This document shows, piece by piece, positions 18,279 through 25,236 of a DNA stretch of 64,000 nucleotides. The stretch is from the NCBI GenBank assembly GCA_009777735.1, contig WRLF01000001.1, positions 152,636 through 216,635 of the forward strand, given 5' to 3'. This stretch comes from Treponema sp. (GTDB lineage: Bacteria; Spirochaetota; Spirochaetia; Treponematales; Breznakiellaceae). The notes beneath the pieces are model-generated. The model saw nothing but the letters and a program-made list of their open reading frames with translations, made no database searches and was not told where the DNA came from. Position 1 is the first letter of the stretch. Every line of letters starts with the position of its first letter. Both the position numbers and the translations under genes were made by a program.

Positions 18279-18307
18279 ATTGTAGTTCATTTATCAAATA
18301 ATGTCAA
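18279..18307 (-). promoter_or_regulatory. cas9-cas1-cas2 promoter
   Basis: On the minus strand TTGACA (18307-18302) and TACAAT (18284-18279) are separated by 17 bases, a near-consensus sigma70 promoter about 95 bases upstream of the cas9 ATG. Confidence 0.75.
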
Positions 18308-18367
18308 GGGAATACACAAACCTACCTGGAGAAAATATGGTATTATTAACTACCACTCTGTAATAAA

Positions 18368-18403
18368 TAATCAGTTTACTAAGAAAATTGGTCGGTTTGC
18401 AAC
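18368..18403 (-). repeat. Isolated CRISPR-repeat copy between the cas9 and tracrRNA promoters
   Basis: On the minus strand this reads as the CRISPR repeat: 32 consecutive bases (18403-18372) match with a single change, and only the repeat's last few bases differ. It lies about 60 bases upstream of the cas9 promoter and about 110 bases from the second, more diverged copy that forms the tracrRNA anti-repeat. On the plus strand it is a second anti-repeat. It may be a scar of tracrRNA origin, part of a longer tracrRNA form, or the source of a scaRNA-like transcript. Confidence 0.85.
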
Positions 18404-18446
18404 ACAAACCTATCGATTCGCATTCAATAAGTTTGTTGCATACATC

Positions 18447-18475
18447 TTGACAAATCCTACACTATCATATATATT
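18447..18475 (+). promoter_or_regulatory. tracrRNA promoter
   Basis: TTGACA at 18447-18452 and TATATT at 18470-18475 with exactly 17 bases between. The predicted start is near 18482, at the first base of the anti-repeat. Confidence 0.8.
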
Positions 18476-18480
18476 TAATC

Positions 18481-18592
18481 TACAGTTTATTAAGAAAATT
18501 GGTCGGTATGTTAACAAGGCCTCCCGCAAGGGTTGTGCCACAAAATGACGTCGTATGGTGGCAAAAAAGGAGGGTTCGCCCTCCTTTTTTTT
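18481..18592 (+). ncRNA. tracrRNA
   Basis: About 112 nt. The anti-repeat at 18482-18515 pairs with the plus-strand CRISPR repeat over its length. Near the 5' end of the repeat there is one bulged base and one mismatch, the usual bulge of Cas9 guide duplexes. Three stem-loops follow: CCC-GCAA-GGG as a nexus-like hairpin, TGCCAC paired with GTGGCA (18556-18564), and a GC-rich terminator stem with a long U tract. It recruits RNase III processing and loads crRNA into Cas9. The order antirepeat, nexus, stem, terminator matches known tracrRNAs. Confidence 0.9.
18563..18592 (+). terminator. Rho-independent terminator of tracrRNA
   Basis: GGAGGG (18569-18574), loop TTCG, CCCTCC (18579-18584), then eight T. 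Flanking A and T runs can lengthen the stem. Confidence 0.9.
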
Positions 18593-18608
18593 ATTCTCTG
18601 GCTCCCTC

Positions 18609-18656
18609 TCTCGCCGTCAAAACCCCCAAAGGCACAACATTAACCCAGTCCTTGCG
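18609..18656 (-). pseudogene. Fragment of DUF4143 ATPase gene 3' end
   Basis: This matches 23828-23872, the last codons of the intact ATPase gene. On the minus strand one frame reads RKDWVNVVPLGVLT, against RKDGVNVVPLGVLGG in the intact protein. The similarity stops at CCTTGCG, where phage-like sequence begins. Together with the fragment at 10706 it covers the end of the same gene, but in swapped order. Confidence 0.75.
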
Positions 18657-19345
18657 AGCGCCCTGATGTACGGGTGTATCTCGCGGTCAATGCGCCGCTG
18701 GTCCCGCCCTATTTGCTCCCTTTCTGCGGCATCTTCCGCTGTCTGCGCTTCAAAGTGCTTCAGGCTCATGCGTATTGTACGGCCAATCCCCAGTACAAAG
18801 CCGTCAACCACGCGGGGCAGCTTGGCGGCAAGCCGCCGGTTCGCCTCGCTCGTGGTTATCGGGCCGTCCTTTACACGGTCTTGAGTTCGGCTATCACCGC
18901 GTCCTTCGCGTCCCCCAGCGTCTTCAGCACGTCCGGCAACTCCGTCACCAGATCCTCGCTGTACCGGATCGTCTCTATCGATCCACGAATGTCCCGGAGC
19001 CGCTTGGTCAACGCCAGTATCCGGTCTATCCGGTCCGGCCCGCTCATCCCCTGAAATGTTGTCTGTAAGCTCATGCGCTTCCTCCTCGTATAATTCCGGG
19101 TTAAACTCAATGCTCCCGGCGTCGTCCAGTAATTCGGGGTCGACCGATTCGGCGTTTGCCTCCGTCCGCTCCCCGTCGTCCCACAGCGCGTTTTCCCGCG
19201 CCAGCACCCGCGCCTCGTTCCACTGCTTTTCGTACCAGGTTTTCAGCGCTTCCCTGGTCTGCGGCTCCGCGTCCGCATCGTCCAGGCGGAAGGCGGCCTG
19301 GTATTCCCCGTAGGTCACCGCTTCGGTGAATTCATCGCTTTGCAT
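18617..19345 (-). CDS. Hypothetical protein of phage-relic region
   Basis: 242 residues, no family recognised. The N-terminal 95 residues (MQSDEFTEAVTYGEYQAAFR to HELTDN) are acidic and look like real coding sequence. The middle part is rich in Gly, Asp and Arg and looks like an off-frame reading. The last 80 residues (PITTSEANRRLAAKLPRVVD onward) look real again, apart from the final GLMLCLWGF, which overlaps the ATPase fragment. It follows the MuF-C-like gene by nine bases on the same strand. It probably represents two or three small phage genes fused by decay or overlap. Confidence 0.4.
   Translation of the reverse strand: MQSDEFTEAVTYGEYQAAFRLDDADAEPQTREALKTWYEKQWNEARVLARENALWDDGERTEANAESVDPELLDDAGSIEFNPELYEEEAHELTDNISGDERAGPDRPDTGVDQAAPGHSWIDRDDPVQRGSGDGVAGRAEDAGGREGRGDSRTQDRVKDGPITTSEANRRLAAKLPRVVDGFVLGIGRTIRMSLKHFEAQTAEDAAEREQIGRDQRRIDREIHPYIRALARTGLMLCLWGF
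18871..19074 (-). CDS. Possible small helical protein in the alternative frame
   Basis: 67 residues beginning MSLQTTFQGMSGPDRIDRIL and ending AVIAELKTV. Its composition (amphipathic helices, RIDRILALTKRLRDIRGSIE) looks more protein-like than the frame used by the overlapping 242-residue ORF in the same interval. This suggests overlapping small phage genes rather than one protein. No family recognised. Confidence 0.35.
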   Translation of the reverse strand: MSLQTTFQGMSGPDRIDRILALTKRLRDIRGSIETIRYSEDLVTELPDVLKTLGDAKDAVIAELKTV

Positions 19346-19354
19346 CCACTCCTG

Positions 19355-20440
19355 CTAGGTGTCGTGCTGCAGCGCCTGCTCGTGGATTTCTTCGCGGGTG
19401 AGCTGGAAGAGTAAACCAGAGTTTTCTTCTAAACCGCTTGACAAATTCGCGGAAGTGTTAGATATTTGAGATGAAAGGTCATCAAATAATGTCGCCTTGA
19501 GCAATTGGCGCTCTGTTGTGCTAACATATTTGGTGGCCTTATTTTTATCTACCGCTATTAACTTATTTTCAATAATTATGTTGTGAATATGTCTATCAAA
19601 ATTTTCTTTCCCGTAAAGGTTAATTATGTTTGTATAATTGCCTCTTTCGTTTTTAACCGGGTTTTGAATAACTATTACAGGGTCTCCGTCTTTGTCAACG
19701 GCATCAATAAGTGTAATAAATTTTCCGGATTCTGACAAAGAATGATAAATGAGGACAGGTTCATTCAGCAGTTCCGGCAATTTTTCAATGGTCTGCATAT
19801 CCACTTTATGCGGGCCAGTGGCTTTCTCTATAGCTTTTACAGATAATTTTATCGGGTAATCCGGCAGTCCGTGCCTCGCGTATGCTTCCGGAGCCATGCC
19901 CAAAGGTATCATCCGGCCGGGGTTTATTGTGCCGTCTTGTACCTGCCGTAACTCGTTTTGGTAGCTCTGCCGTTCCGCAGCCCTTGCCTGGTTTGCCTGT
20001 ATTTGCCCCACAGAGGCCCCAGGCTGCGCCGCAGCTCCCCTTGCCGTGTCATTTTGCGTTTCGTCCTGTTCTGCGCCGTCATGGGCTTCTATTGCGCTCG
20101 CGGCGGCTGTCAGCCCTTTTTCAATGAAAATCTGCTCCGCGCGGGCCACGTCCTCGGTCTGCTCCAGCAGGGTCTGCCGCCGTTCGGCATCGGTGAACCC
20201 TTGCCGCACCTGGGCGTTTCTGGCTTCTACCTCTCCGGCAAGGCGGCGGTACAAGCCGTGCGCTGTGTCTTCATCATACCTGCTGGTAGTGATTTTTGAT
20301 AAAACATCAAAGGCCTCTTGCCCAGCCGCCTCAATAAATGCCGCATCCGCTTCGCTTAACTGCCGCCGCAGTTCTTGTACTTCCGGGTAGCTTTCCCGCT
20401 CGCTTGCAGGCCGCCATTTTTCAATCTCCTGTACCAGCAT
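19355..20440 (-). CDS. Phage polyvalent protein C-terminal part with MuF-C-like domain
   Basis: 361 residues. The first 170 are charged and helical. The C-terminal part (about residues 195-330: IKLSVKAIEKATGPHKVDMQ, VLIYHSLSESGKFITLIDAV, NIINLYGKENFDRHIHNIII) has the look of the phage MuF C-terminal toxin-like domain, in which a conserved IN-x-YGK motif follows a strand pair. It most likely continues the polyvalent protein coded at 21674-23728, from which an IS110 element separates it, so this is probably a severed 3' half. The assignment of the MuF-C domain is from pattern recognition and needs a profile search. Confidence 0.55.
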   Translation of the reverse strand: MLVQEIEKWRPASERESYPEVQELRRQLSEADAAFIEAAGQEAFDVLSKITTSRYDEDTAHGLYRRLAGEVEARNAQVRQGFTDAERRQTLLEQTEDVARAEQIFIEKGLTAAASAIEAHDGAEQDETQNDTARGAAAQPGASVGQIQANQARAAERQSYQNELRQVQDGTINPGRMIPLGMAPEAYARHGLPDYPIKLSVKAIEKATGPHKVDMQTIEKLPELLNEPVLIYHSLSESGKFITLIDAVDKDGDPVIVIQNPVKNERGNYTNIINLYGKENFDRHIHNIIIENKLIAVDKNKATKYVSTTERQLLKATLFDDLSSQISNTSANLSSGLEENSGLLFQLTREEIHEQALQHDT

Positions 20441-21745
20441 CCGTCTATGATAAAAGTCAAGCTGTTTTCAAAAGATTTTTTCTTTTTTCAAGAAATCTTT
20501 TGTATTGAAGCATTTTAGCATCATGCATCCGTGCATCCCTGCCATAATGGTATTCCCCCTTCTTGAGCATTTGATACATCTCTGCGAAAACCCTTCTGCG
20601 CAGCCCGGTTCTTACCAGCCCTTTCTTCTTAAGCTGGGTCAGATGTTCGTACCAGCGGTTCAATTTTGGGCTGGCGGAAAGCACATGGTTTAAAGACTGT
20701 GTTATAAGTGTGGCGGCCAGTTTCCGGCCTTTCTTGTTGGTTCCAAGCACTGACTTGGAAGTATTGGAATTTGACACCTTCGGTGCAGAGCGTAAATATG
20801 AGGTAAACGCTTTGGAGTTCTTAAACCGGTTAACTTCGATTATATCCGCAATAACCGCTATCGCGGTAAATACCCCTATCCCCTTCATGCTCGTCAGTAT
20901 CGCTATCTCCGTCATATATGGTTCGGCATGTTCTTTAATCTTGGCCTCAAGTTCATCAATTTGAACCTCCTTAGAGGCAAGATTATCCAATAGCTGGTGT
21001 ATCTGGAAAGCCATAGCCGTACCGTTCTCCAACTTCCGTATCTTTTCCTGGTCTTTTTTGCTGAAAATCTCTTCCTGCGTAAAACCGTACAGCCGTTCCT
21101 TCAATAACGAGTGTACCCGGTTCTTGATTTGCGTGGTTTGCTTGCGGTACAGCCGGTACGTGGTGAACAAACTCCGTAAATCCTGTATGGTAACGGGCGG
21201 AACCGTAACCGGGGATACCGCACGCTCCCCGGAAAGCACTTGCATCTTCAGGATGCGGCACAAGATGTCCGCGTCTATCTTGTCCGTATTCTTGCGGGCA
21301 AGGCTTATCTGTTTCAACTCGTAGGTGTTTGCTATTATCACCTCCTTCACCATCGGCTCTATCAGCCGGACAAAAGCGAACGTCGGGTTTGTGGCTTCTA
21401 CCAACACATACGTTTCATCGGTCAATGTCTGATAGAACTGCGCCAGCCCGTAATCGGTCAATTCAAATGTCGCCGTTTCCTTTTTTTCTTTCTCTTCACC
21501 GCGGTAACAGCAGGTGAACCTGTTGGTGTGTAAATCAATTCCCACAAACTGCATACAAGCCTCCTCAAAATGATTTGATTGTCCGGTTAAACTACGGTAT
21601 AATTACCATGCGTCTATTCGGGGTATTGGCGGACCAAGGTCAACCCCCATTAAGCAAATGCGGCTGCCGGTTGTTATTCGCGTTTACGGTGATCAAACGG
21701 GTTTTGGACCCGGATGTCCCAACAAAGGCCACAACCGGCAGCTGT
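20441..21745 (-). mobile_element. IS110-family insertion sequence (ends approximate)
   Basis: The element contains one transposase gene and a noncoding upstream part of about 190 bases (21555-21745). The region 21668-21676 (GCCGGTTGT) and 21733-21741 (ACAACCGGC) are complementary and may be part of the structured end. The element splits a polyvalent-protein reading frame. In IS110 elements the long noncoding end upstream of the gene encodes a bridge RNA that pairs with donor and target DNA. Ends were not fixed, since IS110 elements lack clear terminal inverted repeats. Confidence 0.6.
20457..21554 (-). CDS. IS110-family transposase (DEDD recombinase)
   Basis: 365 residues, intact. The N-terminal RuvC-like DEDD domain starts MQFVGIDLHTNRFTCCYRG with Asp7, followed by LVEATNP (Glu) and KTDKIDADIL-type sequence (NTDKIDADILCRIL) with its Asp pair. 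The C-terminal Tnp_20 domain has ILTSMKGIGVFTAIAVIADI and SYLRSAPKVSNSNTSKS, containing the catalytic serine region. The reading frame is complete, so the element may be active. Confidence 0.93.
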   Translation of the reverse strand: MQFVGIDLHTNRFTCCYRGEEKEKKETATFELTDYGLAQFYQTLTDETYVLVEATNPTFAFVRLIEPMVKEVIIANTYELKQISLARKNTDKIDADILCRILKMQVLSGERAVSPVTVPPVTIQDLRSLFTTYRLYRKQTTQIKNRVHSLLKERLYGFTQEEIFSKKDQEKIRKLENGTAMAFQIHQLLDNLASKEVQIDELEAKIKEHAEPYMTEIAILTSMKGIGVFTAIAVIADIIEVNRFKNSKAFTSYLRSAPKVSNSNTSKSVLGTNKKGRKLAATLITQSLNHVLSASPKLNRWYEHLTQLKKKGLVRTGLRRRVFAEMYQMLKKGEYHYGRDARMHDAKMLQYKRFLEKRKNLLKTA

Positions 21746-23728
21746 TCTTCCGAACACCTGCATTATACCGTGCAACCGCATATCTTTAATCATAGCTTCG
21801 CGTTTCCATGTGTCATGTGCTTCAAGCTGCTCGTCATTTAATGTTTCAATTATTGCGACAGCCTGATCCCGCAGCGTGGCATCTATCCCCTGGGGGTTTC
21901 CGCCTTGCGCAAAACCTTCAATGTCTTGTATTGCGTGCTGTATTTCGTGAACTAAAATGCTTTCCGCTTCGCCCTTAAACACCCCCGTCCAGTTATCGTA
22001 ATCGACCGACAGGTACTGCGAATCCAGTGTTATCTCGCCGTTGCGGTACATCCCGCCGCCGCCGTCAAGCGATTCAAAGCGAACGGGCATTTTCCGCAGT
22101 TGCGGGTAGGCGGTAAACAGTTCTTTGTTTTTAACGATATGGGATAAATTTAAGGTGACGTTTTTCCCTATCCTGAAAATATCCCTTTTAATTAATTGTA
22201 TGTCACGTATCTCGTGCCGCCACTTGCCGTCCGCCCCCCGCTCCCAGCCCGTGGCCATGCGGACCGCCTTGGCGTCTTTACCCGCCTGCTCCATGTGCCG
22301 GGCGGTCTCAAGGTTATCCAGCCGGGCTGTGGCTTCCCTCGCTTGGTCTAAGGCTTGAGCTCCCTTTTCGCCGATGATCTGGAAGTTCATTTTCGAAGAA
22401 TTGCTATTGACATTATTGAGCCATTGTTGTAACTTTAAATCAGTGGTGCCGCTTGCACCCCAAGTTGCCGTCGTGATAATTGACGGATTTACGCGGGGGC
22501 CAGCGGCATTATTTTTTACTTCGTGTGATAAATGTACCGAATGAAATTGGCTTATTTTAGGTTTTCCGGGTTTTGTTTTCAAGTTTTCAAGTGTAAATCG
22601 TGCATATACCGGCTGTCCGTCAATGGTTATTTTTGCAGCATAATGACTGTACCCTGTAAAATTAGTATGTTTTTTATGTGATACGTCTACTGTCTCATCA
22701 TACATGAATACGGCGTTTTCAAAAGCCTCAGCAAGTACCGATATTACCCTGTTATCAAATCCCTTGTGTCTTAATATTTTTTTTAGAGACCTTGTCACAA
22801 ATAACGCTGTCTGGCCTGTCTGTTTATTTTGCCGTGTTTGTATCTTTGCATAGATTCCTTTGGCTGCTTTCTTTTCAATGGCTTCGGCAGGAACCTCAAT
22901 AGCTTCCATGTTCCTGAGCGCTTCCTGTTGCGCCCTGGCCATCGAGTAGAGCATCTCCGCCTTTTCTTCCGCCGTGTGCAGGTCGCTTTGCAGCACCCGC
23001 TCCGGCTCGGTCATCTCCGCGTATTCATGCTGCTGGGCGTTGTCCGTCTGCACCCGCGTCGTTTCCTGGGATTGGGCGTCGCCGCCCAGCACGGCCCCTT
23101 CCTCTCCTCTCAGTATCTGGTCAAAGAAAAATTTAAGTTCGGGGTTGCCGGTCCATTTTGTATCGCGAGCCAGAGGGCTTTTAGCTATCCAATCTTTAAA
23201 GGCGGCGGCAATCCGCCTGAACACCGCCTTCAGCCCGGCTGTCGGCGCCTCTCCTGTTTTAAGGTAATGCTCAAAGTTATCCGCCAGCCACTCGTGGTGT
23301 TTCTTTTGAAAGTTCTCCAGCTTGATGTCCTCTTTGAACGCCTTGCTCACCGCGTCTTCCACCAGCGCCTTGTACTGAGGGCTGTTGGGTATAATAACCC
23401 TTGTCATAAAGTGCAGCCATTCATGGAGCAGTGTGGCGGGGTTGAAATCGTTGGTCAGTACCGTTATTGCCCGGAGCTGGTCATACGCAATGTTTGCCGC
23501 TTCCTGGTCGGTGACAAGTCTGCTGTTGCCGTTTTCGTCAACTGCAATGGCAGCCATCCCGCCGCCGACCGTTTGCTTAACCTGCTGACCGCCTACTATT
23601 TTCCCTGTCTGTTGTGCAGCAATCCGCCCGCTTTCAAGTTGCTGCAGCACCCGTGCTTCAATTCCCTGGGGGTTAGCCGCAACGGCAGCCCGCAGGTCTG
23701 CTTCGGTGGTAGGTAACATTTCCATCAA
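21674..23728 (-). pseudogene. Phage/mobile-element polyvalent protein, interrupted by IS110
   Basis: 684 residues; the true N terminus is uncertain, as coding-like sequence continues upstream to a stop near 23780. Domains: a zinc-peptidase-like region with HEWLH (FNPATLLHEWLHFMTRVIIP); a polyvalent-protein-associated domain around KKHTNFTGYSHYAAKITIDG; and an LPD23-like peptidase region with VHEIQHAIQDIEGF near residue 620. Such modules occur in giant polyvalent proteins delivered by phages or conjugative elements. After LHGIMQVFG the frame enters the IS110 end and stops within 25 residues. The missing remainder is probably the MuF-C-like ORF at 19355-20440. Confidence 0.65.
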
Positions 23729-23824
23729 GCGGTTTACTATCCGCTCGCATCCGTCCCAGTAGTTGATAAATGCTTCGAGGTCTTAGGCTATATCTTTAAA
23801 TCTCTGCCTAAAGGCCCCCCCCCT

Positions 23825-25084
23825 CTACCCTCCCAAAACCCCCAACGGCACAACATTCACCCCGTCCTTGCGGCGGCAGGCAAAGCCGTTAGCGGTAATT
23901 ACCGTAAGCGCCTTTGGTTTCCCTGCCTTTTCCCAATCAATCTTCTTTGCAAATTTAAGCAGGTTTGCGGCGGCTTCATCCTGGGCATTGAAGCCCATCT
24001 TCACTTCAAAAGCCGCCCAGGAGGTATCGGGATACTCAACAATGGCATCGATTTCCATGTTTCGTGAATCACGGTAATGGTAAATTTTCCCGTCATGCAC
24101 ATCGGCATAAATCCGCAGATCACGAATAACGAGCGATTCAAACAAGAGGCCAAAATAATTAAGGTCAGCCAGCAATTTATCGACAGAAAGACCCAATGCG
24201 CCAATAGCCAAAGACGGATCGACAAAGTGACGCTTGGGCGTTTTTCTTAGAGTGTCGGCACTGCGGATATGGGTAGTCCATGCCGGAAGCTGTTCCAGTG
24301 TCATGAGGCGTTCAAGTGTTTCCAGGTATTCGGTTATTGTCTCATCGTTAAGCGGTAGCCCTGATCCGCCGGTGTCTTTTGCTATGGCAGTAAGCGATGC
24401 TTCCGTAGAAATATTTCTTGCCAGCGACTGCATTAGTCGCATGACTTTTTGTGGGTCTCTTTTTTTCCCGGCAACCCGGTTTATGTCGACTTCTGCAAGA
24501 AGCGCAATATAGTCCTTCGCAAACCGCAAGCCTTGACGGTGTGTGGCTCCCAAAAGACCCGGCCAACCGCCAAGAGTCAGTTTTTCTGCCAGCGTTGCAA
24601 GGTCAAATTCCGCCTGAGCAGAATTAGGAGCCTTGCCCTTCACCAAAGCAGAAAGGCTCACTTCTCCCGTTGACCAGCCCTTTTCATACAGTGACATGGG
24701 ACGCATTTTTATAACAGAAAACCGTCCCGCACCTGAATGGAGTTTCACTCGTTCCTCAGGATTTGCCGATCCAGTCAGAATAAATTGCCCTTTCTTTTTA
24801 CGATCATCTACTTCGCGCCGTACATACTTCCAAATGTGCGGATATTCCTGCCATTCATCAATAAGCCGGGGAACAGGCCCTGTAAGCACCGATTTTGGAT
24901 CAAGTTCCATGCGGATTCGAATCTCATCATCAACATCAAGCCGTGCAGTGCTTTTTGCAGCCTGCATTGCCGTCTCGGTTTTTCCACAGCCTTTTGCGCC
25001 CTGTATCAAAACCGCACCGGTATTGCGAAGCCGGTTATGCAGAATTTGGTCGGCAAAACGCCCTCGGTAAGTATCCATCATCAC
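23825..25084 (-). CDS. AAA ATPase with DUF4143 domain (first copy)
   Basis: 419 residues. Walker A is GAKGCGKTETAMQ near residue 30, the Walker B region is VPRLIDEWQEYPHIW, and ILTGSANPEE is the sensor motif. The C-terminal half contains the DUF4143 nuclease-like domain (FLASYLETLERLMTLEQLPAWT-type region, YHYRDSRNMEIDAIVEY, AFEVKMG). The family is abundant in spirochaetes and Bacteroidetes, and its function is unsettled. Fragments of its 3' end recur at 10706-10771 and 18609-18656. Upstream of the start lies a 23-bp tandem repeat. Confidence 0.88.
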   Translation of the reverse strand: MMMDTYRGRFADQILHNRLRNTGAVLIQGAKGCGKTETAMQAAKSTARLDVDDEIRIRMELDPKSVLTGPVPRLIDEWQEYPHIWKYVRREVDDRKKKGQFILTGSANPEERVKLHSGAGRFSVIKMRPMSLYEKGWSTGEVSLSALVKGKAPNSAQAEFDLATLAEKLTLGGWPGLLGATHRQGLRFAKDYIALLAEVDINRVAGKKRDPQKVMRLMQSLARNISTEASLTAIAKDTGGSGLPLNDETITEYLETLERLMTLEQLPAWTTHIRSADTLRKTPKRHFVDPSLAIGALGLSVDKLLADLNYFGLLFESLVIRDLRIYADVHDGKIYHYRDSRNMEIDAIVEYPDTSWAAFEVKMGFNAQDEAAANLLKFAKKIDWEKAGKPKALTVITANGFACRRKDGVNVVPLGVLGG

Positions 25085-25108
25085 ATCTCTATTATAAGTT
25101 TAATATAT

Positions 25109-25190
25109 AACCGCTAAAATGTAAAGGTTTCATCCGCTAAAATATGACTATTTCAACCGCTAAAATGTAAAGGTTTCAACCGAAAAATTG
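25109..25190. repeat. 23-bp tandem repeat upstream of DUF4143 ATPase gene
   Basis: Units beginning AACCGCTAAAATGTAAAGG start at 25109, 25132, 25155 and (partial) 25178, with a period of exactly 23. The first and third copies are identical and the second is diverged. The repeat lies 25 bases upstream of the minus-strand ATPase start, so it could be an operator array or an iteron-like cluster. Confidence 0.75.
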
Positions 25191-25236
25191 TACACCAGAT
25201 ACTTGGGCTACCCAGCAGACTGCGGTGCATCCAATT

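Noticed and set aside
18368..18592. A natural single-guide RNA joining a repeat and tracrRNA
   Set aside because: Both repeat-like copies have the same orientation, so one plus-strand transcript would hold two anti-repeats and could not fold repeat against anti-repeat.
20441..21745. Terminal inverted repeats defining the IS110 element
   Set aside because: The only clear inverted pair is inside the noncoding end and fits an RNA structure better; element ends are left approximate.
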